Source of the DNA: Vicinamibacterales bacterium
Lineage (GTDB): Bacteria > Acidobacteriota > Vicinamibacteria > Vicinamibacterales > Fen-181
Direction: 5' to 3'
Assembly: GCA_036504215.1 (NCBI GenBank)
Contig: DASXVO010000006.1
Location: 1-64,000 of the forward strand
Length of the DNA stretch: 64,000 nucleotides
The translations under genes were made by a program, and so were the position numbers. Below the pieces are notes generated by a model, which was not told where the DNA came from, did no database searches, and was given only the letters and a program-made list of their open reading frames with translations. Shown piece after piece: positions 27,483 to 36,398 of the stretch. Each line of letters begins with the position of its first letter. Position 1 is the stretch's first letter.

Positions 27483-30304
27483 AACTTGAACCTGATGCCG
27501 AATTCCGCCTGTCGATTGCTGTTCGGCACGATCTGAGTCGCGGTGCCGAAGCCCGCCAGCGGGGACGTGCCACGGCCCCACACGTTGTTGTAGCCGAAGG
27601 CGGTATCACCGCTGAGGTTGATGCGGTCGGTCAGGTTGAACACCTCGAAGAGCACTTCGACCGACCGGCCTTTCGCGAACCTGAAGTACTTGGCGACACG
27701 AGCATCCCACGTCGCGAAGCTGGGTCCGCGGAACGAGTTGCGTCCAAACGCCCGTCCCGTCGTCGGATCGATCGCGCGGATCGCGTTTCTCTGGCCCGAC
27801 AGTCCCTGGACCGGGTTGACGGGCTTGCCCGTGTTCGCCTGGATCGAACTCGAGACCTGGAACCCGCCCGGCAATTGGAACACGCCGCCCAAGGTGAACC
27901 GATGCCGCACGTCGTTCGGCATGGGGCCCCAGTCACCTTCCCAGTTGGTGTTGCTGAGGTCACCCGGGTACGACCCGAAGTCGTTGGCGATGTTCATGCC
28001 CTTGGTGAGCGAGTAGGTGGTGATGAGCTCGGCCTGTTTCATCCGAACTTTGCCCGTCACGTACAGGCCGTCGATCTTGGAATGACCCCGGTTTCCTTCG
28101 ACGTTGATCCGGCCCCACAACGGCTGGAACGTGCCAGCCGGCGACAGGTCCGTGTTCCGGTTGAGCGACGTGTCGATCGTCCACCGGTGGATCTCGCGTT
28201 CGCCGAGCGCGTGGATGTAGTCGACGTCGAGCGAGACGTTCCGGTTGAGACTGTGCGAGAACCCGACGTTGAACTGCTGCGAGTACGGCTGCTTGAGGTT
28301 GGGCGCGGTCAGCCGCATGATCTGGCCCGCGAACGTCGGGTCGATGAACGAATTGCGAATCGCATCCCGATTGGCCGCGTAGTGGGCGGCCGTGAACGGC
28401 GCGGGTGACGCCGACACGAAGAACAGCGGCGTCCGCACGTCGTTCCATTTCTCGTACAACGTGATGTTCTGGAAGATCTCGTCGTAGTAGATGCCCCAAC
28501 CCCCACGGACCACGGTTCGTCCATCGCCCCTGACATCCCACGCAAATCCCACGCGCGGCCCGAAGTCCTTGAGGTCCTGCTTGCGCTCGGTCTGGTACCC
28601 CAGAGTCTTCAACGTGCGCAGCACCGGGGTGTCGAAGTTGTTCTGGTACGGGCCCGCCTGCATCTCCCACCGCAGCCCCATGTTGACCGTGAAGTTGCTC
28701 CGGGGCTTCCAGTCGTCCTGGAAGTAGGCCGCGACGTACGTCCAGTCGTCGTTCGCCTCGTTCTGCCCGGCCGAGCCGGTGAACGTGTCGGCGATGGCGT
28801 TCAAGTAGGCGTTGATGCTGTTGCCCGGGAGCCGGCTCGCGAAGTTGAACGAGCCGTACAGACTCGGCGTGAAGAACCCGCCGTAGTGCGATCGGATCAG
28901 CTCACCCCCAACCTTGAAGTCGTGGTCGCCAGCCCAGCCTTCCTTGCGGAACGAGAAGTCGTCCTTCACCTGGATCCGTTTCTGGATGGTCTCCTGCGGC
29001 GTGTTGAGGTTGGCGCCAAATGTGAAATCCGGCGTCGCGATCCCAGGCTTGGTGTTGTCCTCGGCGAGGATGTTGTTGTCGAAGAACTGGTACAAGACCA
29101 CGAACTCGTTCAATTTCGAGTTGCCCAACACCGTGGCGTTCTTGCCGATGATCGAGTGGATCAGGTTGGTGTTCGTGGCGCCGGCCGACTTGAGCGTGCT
29201 GCCGCCGATGAAGTCGTGGTCGCGCCGCTGATTCTCGAGGGCGTACCGCACCAGCAGGTGGTTGTTGGGGGTCAACTGGAGGTCCGTCTTGGCGGTCAGC
29301 AGGTGATCGCGGAACGGTCGCAGTTGCGGCCCTTCCTCCGAAGGCAGCACGTGATTGGTGAAGACCGTCGCGTAGTCCTGCCGGCGGTTGTACTCGTAGG
29401 ACAGGAAGAAGAAGGCCTTGTCCTTGGCCAGCGGGCCGCCGATCGTGGCGCCGGTCTGCTGCTGGCTGAACGGCTGCCTGCCGGCACCCGACTGCTGCTC
29501 GAAATACGTCTCCGAATTCAGCTTCTCGTTTCGTGCAAACAGGAACGCGGACCCGCGCATTTCGTTCGTCCCGCTCTTGGTGATGACGTTCACCAGACCG
29601 CCGGTCGACCGGCCAAATTCGGCGCTGTAGCGCTGCGTCGTGACCTTGTATTCCTGGATGGCGTCGGCGCTGAACTGCTGCAGCAGGCCGCGGACGACGC
29701 CGTCGTTGTTGTCGCCACCGTCCACGCTGATGTTCACCGATCGGCCGGTCAGGCCGCCGTAGCTGATACCACCCACCTCGGTCTTCGTCGGGTCGTAGTA
29801 GTTCGAGGGCCGGGTGCCTGGAACGAGCAACGACAGATCCTGGAACTTCCGCCCGTTCAGCGGCATGTTCTCAACCATCGTCGTCGTGATGACCTGGCCG
29901 ACGTCGGACCGGGTCGTCTGCACCAGTGGCGCTTCACCGGTGACCACGACGGTTTCCGAGAGGTTGCCCACCTTCATCGTGAAGTCGACGTTCACCTTGG
30001 ATCCGATCTGCACGGTGACGCCCTTGCGGACCTGGATCGAGAACCCCTGGATCTCAGCGGTGAGGTCCCACGTGCCGGCCGACAGCGACTCGAGGTGGAA
30101 ACTGCCCGTCGACCCGCTCGTTGTCGACCGTGTGCGGCCGGTATCCACGTTCTTGGCCGTGACCGTGACACCTGGCATTCCGCCCTTCTGCTCATCGAAC
30201 ACGCGGCCATCGACCGAGCCGGTGTCGGTTTGCGCGTAGAGCGGTAACACGGAGGTGGCCAGGACTAACGCAAGCGAGAGGGTGACCAGTCTGGCGACTC
30301 GCAT
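27479..30304 (-). CDS. TonB-dependent receptor with carboxypeptidase-regulatory-like domain
   Basis: A 941-residue outer-membrane receptor of the Oar/CarboxypepD-reg type that is greatly expanded in acidobacteria. It has a signal peptide (1-25, ending LPLYAQ), an Ig-like regulatory domain (about 30-110: GSVDGRVFDEQKGGMPGVTV), a plug domain (NMPLNGRKFQDLSLLVPG) and a 22-strand type beta-barrel ending in aromatic FKF. The start is ATG 30304 with GGAGG 6 nt upstream; the 43 upstream codons are not coding. The ligand is unknown; such proteins take up large substrates with energy from TonB. It is monocistronic and convergent with the sulfatase-like genes. Confidence 0.93.
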   Translation of the reverse strand: MRVARLVTLSLALVLATSVLPLYAQTDTGSVDGRVFDEQKGGMPGVTVTAKNVDTGRTRSTTSGSTGSFHLESLSAGTWDLTAEIQGFSIQVRKGVTVQIGSKVNVDFTMKVGNLSETVVVTGEAPLVQTTRSDVGQVITTTMVENMPLNGRKFQDLSLLVPGTRPSNYYDPTKTEVGGISYGGLTGRSVNISVDGGDNNDGVVRGLLQQFSADAIQEYKVTTQRYSAEFGRSTGGLVNVITKSGTNEMRGSAFLFARNEKLNSETYFEQQSGAGRQPFSQQQTGATIGGPLAKDKAFFFLSYEYNRRQDYATVFTNHVLPSEEGPQLRPFRDHLLTAKTDLQLTPNNHLLVRYALENQRRDHDFIGGSTLKSAGATNTNLIHSIIGKNATVLGNSKLNEFVVLYQFFDNNILAEDNTKPGIATPDFTFGANLNTPQETIQKRIQVKDDFSFRKEGWAGDHDFKVGGELIRSHYGGFFTPSLYGSFNFASRLPGNSINAYLNAIADTFTGSAGQNEANDDWTYVAAYFQDDWKPRSNFTVNMGLRWEMQAGPYQNNFDTPVLRTLKTLGYQTERKQDLKDFGPRVGFAWDVRGDGRTVVRGGWGIYYDEIFQNITLYEKWNDVRTPLFFVSASPAPFTAAHYAANRDAIRNSFIDPTFAGQIMRLTAPNLKQPYSQQFNVGFSHSLNRNVSLDVDYIHALGEREIHRWTIDTSLNRNTDLSPAGTFQPLWGRINVEGNRGHSKIDGLYVTGKVRMKQAELITTYSLTKGMNIANDFGSYPGDLSNTNWEGDWGPMPNDVRHRFTLGGVFQLPGGFQVSSSIQANTGKPVNPVQGLSGQRNAIRAIDPTTGRAFGRNSFRGPSFATWDARVAKYFRFAKGRSVEVLFEVFNLTDRINLSGDTAFGYNNVWGRGTSPLAGFGTATQIVPNSNRQAEFGIRFKF

Positions 30305-30686
30305 TCGAACCTCCTTGGCGAACAGTGGGAGACGTCCGAAAAACGGCAACCGAACCCTGGGATCCCGGCGAACGAGCACGACAGATGCGAGAGGGAGTGT
30401 CTTGACTGTAGCAAACGTAGGGCCATCCGGCAAGGTGTATCGCCAATGCTACAAGCAACACAACGTCCATTTATTCAGTTGTTTACAGGAATTGAATCCG
30501 CGACCGTCGCGCGCCGGGGCGCCAAGGATCCAACTTCTGCGAGAGCTAATGCAGAATCTTGGATGCCAGATGCGGTTTCACCCAATGGACCGGAATTGGA
30601 GCCAGATTGTCCAGTGCTCTCGGCCGAGTTCGCACAGCCGTGCGCGCGGTGTTGGTGTATGCTCAACGGCCGAGGTGAACGCGGAT
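30305..30686. other. 382-nt divergent spacer between receptor and pfkA
   Basis: No gene is seen. It holds the likely receptor promoter (30405-30433, minus) and a 7-bp inverted repeat TGTAGCA/TGCTACA (30408-30414 and 30448-30454) that brackets that promoter and could be an operator. I found no convincing promoter for pfkA on the plus strand. Confidence 0.45.
30405..30433 (-). promoter_or_regulatory. Probable promoter of the TonB receptor
   Basis: On the minus strand TTGCCG (30433-30428), a 17-nt spacer and TACAGT (30410-30405) are preceded by TG one base before the -10, an extended -10. The leader to the ATG would be about 94 nt. Confidence 0.5.
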
Positions 30687-31769
30687 ATGCCCGACGTCAA
30701 ACGTGTTGGCGTGCTGACAGGCGGCGGAGACGCTCCCGGTCTGAACGCAGTCATCAGGGCGGTCGTCAAAGGCGCGTACAACCAGGGCATCGAGTGCGTG
30801 GGCCTCGAGGACAGCTTCGATGGACTCATTCAGCCGAACCGGTCGAGAACCCTCACGCCGAAGGACGTCACCGGGATCCTGCGCATCGGCGGCACCATCC
30901 TCGGCACCAGCAACCGCGGCGACCCTTTTGCCTATCCCGTTGCGACCCCCGAGGGGACGGTCGACTACTCCTCACGCGTCGTGGACACGTTCCACGCACT
31001 CGCGCTCGATGCGCTCATCGTGATTGGTGGCGACGGAACACTGGCGATCGCACACCAGTTCTTCCGCCGAGGCATCCCGCTGGTCGGCGTTCCGAAGACG
31101 ATCGACAACGACATCGTCGGGACGACGAGCACGTTCGGGTTCGACAGTGCGGTGAGCTTCGCGACCGATGCCATCGATCGCCTGCACACCACCGCCGAAG
31201 CGCATCACCGCATCATCGTCGTCGAGGTGATGGGGCGCTATGCCGGGTGGATCGCACTGCGGGCGGGCATCGGTGGAGGAGCAGACGTCATCCTCATTCC
31301 GGAGATTCCGTTCGACCTCGAGAAGACCGCGGCGAAGATCAGAGAGCGCGACCAGTGGGGCGCACGGTTCAGCATCGTGGTGATCGCAGAGGGCGCCAAG
31401 CCGATCGGCGGGGGAGTCATGGTGAAGACCGCGGCCAAGAGCGGATACGTCGAGCGGCTGGGCGGGATCGGGAACTTCGTCGGGGCGGAACTCGAGCGCC
31501 TGACCGGGAAGGAGACGCGCGTCGTCGTTCTCGGACATCTGCAACGCGGCGGAGCGCCGACGCCGGCCGATCGCGTGCTGGCGACGCGGTTCGGTGCGAA
31601 GGCGGTCGAACTCGTGCGCAACAACCAGTTCGGGATGATGGTGGCCAACCGGCCGCCGGACATCGTGCCGGTGCCCTTCCAGGACGTCGTGGGGCGGATG
31701 AAGACCGTGCCGCTCGACAGCGACCTGATCGGCACGGCACGGGCGATGGGAGTGGGGTTTGGGGACTAG
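30687..31769 (+). CDS. pfkA: 6-phosphofructokinase, mixed-substrate group III type
   Basis: It phosphorylates fructose-6-phosphate in glycolysis. The 360-residue protein has the nucleotide loop TGGGDAPGLN (11-20), GGDGT (114-118), PKTIDND (136-142), MGRYAGWIAL and GHLQRGGAPT. Gly117 matches the residue that marks ATP users, while Lys137 matches the Lys typical of pyrophosphate users; this Gly/Lys mix defines the group III PFKs, so the phosphate donor cannot be called for certain, though ATP is more likely. ATG 30687 is chosen; GTG 30675 upstream is possible. The gene lies head-to-tail towards frr with a hairpin between them. Confidence 0.93.
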   Translation: MPDVKRVGVLTGGGDAPGLNAVIRAVVKGAYNQGIECVGLEDSFDGLIQPNRSRTLTPKDVTGILRIGGTILGTSNRGDPFAYPVATPEGTVDYSSRVVDTFHALALDALIVIGGDGTLAIAHQFFRRGIPLVGVPKTIDNDIVGTTSTFGFDSAVSFATDAIDRLHTTAEAHHRIIVVEVMGRYAGWIALRAGIGGGADVILIPEIPFDLEKTAAKIRERDQWGARFSIVVIAEGAKPIGGGVMVKTAAKSGYVERLGGIGNFVGAELERLTGKETRVVVLGHLQRGGAPTPADRVLATRFGAKAVELVRNNQFGMMVANRPPDIVPVPFQDVVGRMKTVPLDSDLIGTARAMGVGFGD

Positions 31770-31787
31770 AACAGAAGCCAGGAGCCA

Positions 31788-31825
31788 GGATTCAGGAGTC
31801 AGGGCCACCCCCGAATCCTGAATCC
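31788..31825. terminator. Bidirectional hairpin between pfkA and frr
   Basis: A perfect 10-bp stem GGATTCAGGA/TCCTGAATCC (31788-31797 and 31816-31825) with an 18-nt loop lies between two convergent stops. There is no U-tract. The flanking AGAAGCCAGGAGCCAGGA run is a degenerate short-word repeat. Confidence 0.5.
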
Positions 31826-31834
31826 CGGATCCCG

Positions 31835-32404
31835 CTATCTGGTGAGCAGTTCCGCGTCCTTCTTCTTCTGCAGTTCGTCGATCTGCTTGATCTCGAGGTC
31901 GGTGGTCTTCTGCACGTCCTCGAGGCCGCGCTTCTCGTCGTCTTCCGAGACCTTCTTGTCCTTTGCCAACTTCTTCAGGCGCTCGTTGGCGTCGCGGCGG
32001 ACGACGCGCACGGCGTTGCGCGCCTCCTCGGCCATCTTGTGGACGTGACGCGAGAGTTCCTTGCGTCGCTCGTCGGTGAGCGCGGGGATCGGGATGCGGA
32101 CGACTTTGCCATCGTTGTTGGGGTTCAGGCCGAGGTCCGACGCGCGGATCGCCTTTTCGATGGCCCCCATCAAGGTCGGATCGAATGGCTGTGCGACGAT
32201 CATCGTCGGCTCGGGTACCGAGAGCGACGCCACCTGGTTGAGGGGCATCCGTGTGCCGTAGGCATCAACGTGGACCGAATCGAGGATTCCGGTCGTCGCG
32301 CGGCCCGTCCGCACTCCGGCCAGTTCGTGCCGCAGATGCTCGATGGCGGCGGTCATCCGTTTCTTCACTTCCGCGTTCAGACTCTTCAGATCGTTCACAT
32401 CCAT
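31835..32404 (-). CDS. frr: Ribosome recycling factor
   Basis: RRF splits post-termination ribosomes together with EF-G. The 189 residues are close to the family norm of 185. It begins MDVNDLKSLNAEVKKRM and has the typical core LRHELAGVRTGRATTGIL, the mid-domain YGTRMPLNQVASLSVPEP and a helical C-terminal arm with KDKKVSEDDEKRG. It is the last gene of the rplM-rpsI-rpsB-tsf-pyrH-frr block, 142 nt downstream of pyrH. Confidence 0.97.
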   Translation of the reverse strand: MDVNDLKSLNAEVKKRMTAAIEHLRHELAGVRTGRATTGILDSVHVDAYGTRMPLNQVASLSVPEPTMIVAQPFDPTLMGAIEKAIRASDLGLNPNNDGKVVRIPIPALTDERRKELSRHVHKMAEEARNAVRVVRRDANERLKKLAKDKKVSEDDEKRGLEDVQKTTDLEIKQIDELQKKKDAELLTR

Positions 32405-32546
32405 GTGTCAACTCCGACAGATGAGTGTGTTGCGAGACTGCCGACCGAGCAGGTCCAGCGACCTGCCCCACAGGAAACCCAGAACCACGAGCGAGTAATT
32501 ACAAGCCAGTACCCGAGAGCACAGGGCCGGGTATCCACCATTTCCG

Positions 32547-33278
32547 CTATTCTGCCGTGACCATCGACCCGACGCGTTCGCCCATCACGGCGCGTTTCAG
32601 GTGTCCGTGCGTGCGCAGATTGAAGACGATGATCGGCATCTTGTTGTCCTTGCAGAGCGAGATGGCCGTGGCATCCATCACCTGCAGGCCGCGAACGACA
32701 ACGTCGAGGTAGGAGATCGTCTCGAAGCGCTCAGCGTCGGGGTATTTCATCGGGTCGGCGGCGTAGATGCCGTCCACCTTGGTGGCCTTCATCAGCACGT
32801 CGGCCTTGATCTCCATGGCGCGAAGCGCCGCGGCGGTGTCGGTGGTGAAGTAGGGGTTCCCGGTGCCGGCGGCGAAAATGACAACCCGGCGCTTTTCCAG
32901 GTGTCGGACTGCGCGCCGGCGGATGAACGGTTCGGCGATGGCGCGCATCTCGATTGCCGTCTCGGTTCGCGTGACAACGCCTTCGTGTTCGAGTGCATCC
33001 TGCAGCGCGAGCGCGTTGATGCACGTCGCGAGCATTCCCATGTAGTCGGCGGTGGCGCGGTCCATGCCGCGCGCACTGGCCGCGACGCCCCTGAAGATGT
33101 TCCCGCCGCCGATGACGAGAGCCACCTCGACGCCGAGCGCCTGGACTTCGGCCACTTCCTTGGCGATACGTCCTGCAACGGCCGGGTCGATGCCGAACGA
33201 CTGCTCACCCATGAGCGCTTCGCCCGATAGTTTGAGGAGGATGCGGCGGAAGGCGGGGTGACCGGAGGAGGAATCCAT
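32547..33278 (-). CDS. pyrH: Uridylate kinase (UMP kinase)
   Basis: PyrH makes UDP from UMP. The 243-residue amino-acid-kinase-fold protein has [42 protein letters not shown] and the C-terminal VGSMVT. The start is ATG 33278: it fits the usual N-terminus, and the 102 codons upstream in the open frame lie in repeat-rich spacer. There is no ribosome site; instead a perfect TATAAT ends 9 nt before the ATG, so the gene probably has its own promoter with a leader of zero to three nucleotides. It sits in the tsf-pyrH-frr order seen in most bacteria. Confidence 0.97.
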   Translation of the reverse strand: MDSSSGHPAFRRILLKLSGEALMGEQSFGIDPAVAGRIAKEVAEVQALGVEVALVIGGGNIFRGVAASARGMDRATADYMGMLATCINALALQDALEHEGVVTRTETAIEMRAIAEPFIRRRAVRHLEKRRVVIFAAGTGNPYFTTDTAAALRAMEIKADVLMKATKVDGIYAADPMKYPDAERFETISYLDVVVRGLQVMDATAISLCKDNKMPIIVFNLRTHGHLKRAVMGERVGSMVTAE

Positions 33279-33287
33279 AGAGTGGCG

Positions 33288-33293
33288 ATTATA
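33288..33293 (-). promoter_or_regulatory. -10 box of pyrH, probably leaderless
   Basis: The consensus TATAAT ends 9 nt before the pyrH ATG (33278). The only -35 candidate is TTGGCA with a 20-nt spacer, which is poor. The distance places the transcription start within about three bases of the ATG. Confidence 0.5.
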
Positions 33294-33538
33294 TAACGTG
33301 CCGGCGAGAAAAGTGCCAAGTGCGACGTGCTGAGTGCTACGTGCGCGGGAAAGGGCTCGGTCCGACGTGCGAAGTGCGGAGGATGGTGTCGGGATCGAAG
33401 TGGAGAGTCCGAAGGGGATGGCTGGAGAATCACGTGAGTGGGGAAGTGCGTGGCGGTGGCGAACTCCCAATGCGCAAAATGCCAGGAACAGCCGGGAAGA
33501 GCCGGCGGCACCTGGCATTTCGCACTTTCCATCGCACT

Positions 33539-33570
33539 GGGCACCGTGCACCTTCCGGCGCACGGTGCCC
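33539..33570. terminator. Strong hairpin within the tsf-pyrH spacer
   Basis: A perfect 11-bp stem GGGCACCGTGC/GCACGGTGCCC with a 10-nt loop lies 35 nt past the tsf stop on the minus strand. No U-tract follows, so it may stabilise mRNA or act as a factor-dependent terminator; it is also part of the palindromic repeat region. Confidence 0.4.
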
Positions 33571-33604
33571 ACAGCACATCGCACCCAGCACTTCTGTCCG
33601 ATCG

Positions 33605-34237
33605 CTACTCGGCCACGTCTCCGAGCTTGAAGCGCGCGAACCGGGCCACCGTGATGTTCTCGCCGGTCTTCGCGACGGCGGCGGCGATCATCTGGGAGAC
33701 CTTGAGGGAGCCGTCGCGGACCGACAGCTGGTCCATCAGGCAGACGCGCTCGTAGAAGCTGCCGAGTTTGCCCTCGATGATCTTCTCGATCACGTTGGCA
33801 GGCTTCCCGGACTCGGCGAGCTGGGCGCGGAAGATCTCCTTCTCCTTCTCGACCTCGGCAGCCGGCACCTGTTCGCGGGTCACGAACGTCGGATCGGCGG
33901 CGGCGACCTGCATCGCGAGTTCCTTGACGAGGGTCTTGAAGTCGTCGGTCTTGGCGACGAAGTCGGACTCGCAGTTCACCTCGACGAGGACGCCGAGTTT
34001 CGCGAAGCCGAAGGGCCCCGCCGCGTCGGCCACCGGCATGTGGACGTACGTGCCCACCGCGCCTTGCTTGGTCGCGCGGCCCGAACGGGTCGCGGCCTTG
34101 GCGAGCCCCCGCTTGCGGAGGACCGTGATGGCCTCTTCGATGTCACCCTTGGCCTCGGTGAGGGCCGTCTTGCACTCCATCATGCCCGCGCCGGTCTTGT
34201 CGCGCAGGGCCTTGACCTGTTCTGCTGTGATTGCCAT
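33605..34237 (-). CDS. tsf: Translation elongation factor Ts
   Basis: EF-Ts exchanges GDP for GTP on EF-Tu. The 210-residue protein is of the short type. It has an N-terminal UBA-like domain ([19 protein letters not shown]), the conserved core [19 protein letters not shown] and a C-terminal [20 protein letters not shown]. The start is ATG 34237 with GGGAGA upstream. A terminator-like palindrome lies between it and rpsB, so tsf may also be transcribed separately. Confidence 0.97.
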   Translation of the reverse strand: MAITAEQVKALRDKTGAGMMECKTALTEAKGDIEEAITVLRKRGLAKAATRSGRATKQGAVGTYVHMPVADAAGPFGFAKLGVLVEVNCESDFVAKTDDFKTLVKELAMQVAAADPTFVTREQVPAAEVEKEKEIFRAQLAESGKPANVIEKIIEGKLGSFYERVCLMDQLSVRDGSLKVSQMIAAAVAKTGENITVARFARFKLGDVAE

Positions 34238-34293
34238 GACGTGTTCTCCCGTCGGGTCGGGCGTGACACCGCCCTGCCCGGTCGCGCTCGTAC

Positions 34294-34332
34294 AAAAAAA
34301 TCGTAGGGGCGGGTGTGCGACCCGCCCCTACG
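34294..34332 (-). terminator. Rho-independent terminator between rpsB and tsf (REP-like palindrome)
   Basis: On the minus strand a perfect 13-bp stem CGTAGGGGCGGGT/ACCCGCCCCTACG (34302-34314, 34320-34332) with a 5-nt loop is followed after one base by seven Ts (34300-34294). It lies 26 nt past the rpsB stop and 56 nt before the tsf start. The GTAGGGGCGGG palindrome is of a kind that recurs dispersed in many bacterial genomes. Confidence 0.75.
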
Positions 34333-34358
34333 CGGTAGATCACCCGACCCGGTCGAGT

Positions 34359-35159
34359 CTAGGCGGACGCCGGTGTTGGCGTGTGCTCGGGGCGGGGACG
34401 CCGAGTGCTGCGCATTCCGCGCTGGGCCTCGGCTGCCGCCTCCGCATCCCCTGCCGCTTCGGCGTGGACCGCCTCGCGGAAGCCGCGACCCGTGACGATG
34501 GCGTCGGCCAGGCGCGAAGCGAAGAGTCGAATCGCGCGCAGGGCGTCATCGTTGCCGGGAATCACGAAGTCGACCTCGTCCGGGTCGCTGTTGGTGTCGA
34601 CGACCCCGATGACCGGGATCTTCAACTTCCGGGCTTCGTCAACGGCGATCTTCTCCTTGTGGGTGTCCACGACGAAGATCGCGTCGGGAAGCTTGGCCAT
34701 CAGCCGGATGCCGTCGAGGTTCTTCTGGAGCTTGCGCTTCTCCTTCTCGATCCGCGCAATCTCCTTCTTCGACAGCGTCTCGTAGCGACCGTCGGTCGCC
34801 ATCGCCTCGAGTTCGCGCAGCCGTCCGAGGCTGCGCTGAATCGTGGTGAAGTTGGTCAAGAGGCCGCCGAGCCAGCGTTGGTTCACGAAGAACATCCCGC
34901 TGCGCTGCGCCTCTTCCGCAATGGCGTCCTGTGCCTGCCGCTTCGTGCCGACGAACAGGACCGTGCCGCCGTCCGATGCGAGACGGGTCACGAACTCTTC
35001 GGCCTCCCGGAACAGCTTCGCCGTCTTCCCGAGGTCGATGATGTAGATGCCGTTCCGTTCGCCGAAGATGAACTCCTTCATCTTCGGATTCCAGCGTTTC
35101 GTCTGGTGGCCGAAGTGAACCCCCGCCTCCAGCAGCTCTTTCATCGCGATCCCGGCCAA
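34359..35159 (-). CDS. rpsB: 30S ribosomal protein S2
   Basis: A 266-residue S2, with the family landmarks [57 protein letters not shown] and [12 protein letters not shown]. The C-terminus is extended and Ala/Glu/Arg-rich. The start is TTG 35159: GGAGG lies 4 nt before it and the encoded [10 protein letters not shown] fits the normal S2 N-terminus; the ATG at 35144 has no ribosome site. It follows rpsI by 31 nt on the same strand. Confidence 0.97.
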   Translation of the reverse strand: MAGIAMKELLEAGVHFGHQTKRWNPKMKEFIFGERNGIYIIDLGKTAKLFREAEEFVTRLASDGGTVLFVGTKRQAQDAIAEEAQRSGMFFVNQRWLGGLLTNFTTIQRSLGRLRELEAMATDGRYETLSKKEIARIEKEKRKLQKNLDGIRLMAKLPDAIFVVDTHKEKIAVDEARKLKIPVIGVVDTNSDPDEVDFVIPGNDDALRAIRLFASRLADAIVTGRGFREAVHAEAAGDAEAAAEAQRGMRSTRRPRPEHTPTPASA

Positions 35160-35190
35160 GCGCCCTCCACGTCCTGATGGAAACCGACAG

Positions 35191-35583
35191 TTAACGTTTG
35201 CTGAACTGGAAACGCTTGCGCGCGCCAGCCATGCCGTACTTCTTGCGCTCCTTGGCGCGCGCGTCGCGCGTCAGGAGGCCTTCCTTCTTGAGCCGCCCAC
35301 GCAGCTCCAAGTTGTACTCACACAGGGCCCGGGCAATGCCCAGGCGGATCGCGCCGGCCTGTCCCGACACGCCGCCGCCCGCCACCGTCGCCAGGATGTC
35401 GAACTTGTCAGCGGTCTCGGTGAGCAGCAGGGGTTGGCGAACCTGAACGCGTAGCGACTCGGTCGGGAAGAACTCCTCGAACGCGCGACGGTTGACGCTG
35501 ATGCCGCCCTTGCCTGGCCGGAGGAAGACCCGCGCGGCCGAAGTCTTGCGGCGGCCGGTGCCGTAATACTGAATGACTGCCAC
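35191..35583 (-). CDS. rpsI: 30S ribosomal protein S9
   Basis: A 130-residue S9 of standard length: [19 protein letters not shown] at the start, [19 protein letters not shown] in the middle and the positively charged tail KRFQFSKR that reaches the ribosomal P site. The start is GTG 35583, one base after the rplM stop, which indicates translational coupling. Confidence 0.98.
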   Translation of the reverse strand: MAVIQYYGTGRRKTSAARVFLRPGKGGISVNRRAFEEFFPTESLRVQVRQPLLLTETADKFDILATVAGGGVSGQAGAIRLGIARALCEYNLELRGRLKKEGLLTRDARAKERKKYGMAGARKRFQFSKR

Positions 35584-35584
35584 G

Positions 35585-36016
35585 TTAAGCTACCTTGAAC
35601 TGGGTTGGTTTCTGCGCGGTATGCGGATGGTCCGAACCGCGGTAGACCTTCAGCTTGCGATACATGGCGTCGCCGAGCTTGGATTTCGGCAACATCCCCC
35701 GAATCGCCTGTTCGACCAGCCGCACCGGATTCTTCTGCCGGACGTCTTTCGCTCGTTCTTCGCGCAATCCACCCTCAAAGCCGCTGTGATGGCGATAGAG
35801 TTTCTGCGCTTCCTTCCGCCCGGTCAGCTTCACCTGCGCGGCGTTGATCACGATGACATGGTCGCCGGTGTCCAGGAACTGCGTGTAAGTCGCCTTGTGC
35901 TTGCCCTGGAGCAGCTTTGCCGCGGCCGTCGCGATGCGACCGAGGACCTTGTCCCCGGCGTCAATCACGTGCCACTGTCTTTCGATCGTCTTCGCACTTG
36001 CCGTAAACGTACGCAT
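35585..36016 (-). CDS. rplM: 50S ribosomal protein L13
   Basis: A 143-residue L13 with [39 protein letters not shown] and the C-terminal [11 protein letters not shown]. It is the first gene of the translation block and has a good promoter upstream (36061-36089), with a leader of about 38 nt. GGGA lies upstream of the ATG. L13 with S9 is a universal pair. Confidence 0.98.
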   Translation of the reverse strand: MRTFTASAKTIERQWHVIDAGDKVLGRIATAAAKLLQGKHKATYTQFLDTGDHVIVINAAQVKLTGRKEAQKLYRHHSGFEGGLREERAKDVRQKNPVRLVEQAIRGMLPKSKLGDAMYRKLKVYRGSDHPHTAQKPTQFKVA

Positions 36017-36060
36017 TGAACCGTTCCCTGTGGGTGTCTTTGAAACGACGGCAAACCAAA

Positions 36061-36089
36061 ATGATAGCCAGCTTGGAGAATTCTGTCAA
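36061..36089 (-). promoter_or_regulatory. Sigma-70 promoter of rplM
   Basis: On the minus strand, consensus TTGACA (36089-36084), a 17-nt spacer and TATCAT (36066-36061) make a near-perfect housekeeping promoter. It faces rplM-rpsI and probably drives the ribosomal block. Confidence 0.85.
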
Positions 36090-36332
36090 CGGACAACGCC
36101 GAACACACGGCGAGGAAGAAGCCGGGACCCATCACGGCGCGCCTTTCTTGTCACCCCCACTGTCCGACTTCAGACCACAGCCCGATAATACGAGTGCGAA
36201 ACGGGTCGATGCGCTGACGGTTCCGTGATCGGTCAGTCGACACGGCGCACAGGATGCACGGCTCGGGTTCGGTAGAGCTGGCAGTTTCGGCCAGTTTTCG
36301 CTGGGCGCCGGTCGTTTCGGGCCGGAAATCGA

Positions 36333-36348
36333 TTGGCATCCGGCTTGC
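36333..36348 (+). promoter_or_regulatory. Sigma-54 (-24/-12) promoter of pilM
   Basis: TTGGCATCCGGCTTGC has the invariant GG and GC separated by 10 nt and matches the TGGCA-N6-TTGC consensus. The expected start point near 36360 leaves a leader of about 40 nt to the pilM GTG. AGGAGG lies at 36382-36388. Confidence 0.65.
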
Positions 36349-36398
36349 GCTACGGTCGGCGTTACCGGGCCCCGTGATTCGCAGGAGGGAACACAGGC

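Larger units (their letters stand above)
33279..33604. repeat. 326-nt repeat-rich spacer between tsf and pyrH
   Basis: This is an unusually long gap for this gene pair. On the plus strand 33310-33400 is built from degenerate AAGTGC/CGTGC/GAGTGC words; 33470-33600 carries the opposite-strand words (GCACTT, GCACTG). It contains a TGCG(CA)AAATGCCAGG/CCTGGCATTTCGCA inverted repeat around 33471-33524 and a perfect 11-bp hairpin at 33539-33570. It looks like an inserted or expanded palindromic intergenic repeat. No gene is seen. Confidence 0.6.
36017..36398. other. 382-nt divergent spacer between rplM and pilM
   Basis: No gene is seen. The spacer separates the translation block from the pilus operon. 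It carries a near-consensus sigma-70 promoter for rplM at its left end and a sigma-54 type promoter for pilM at its right end. Confidence 0.6.
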
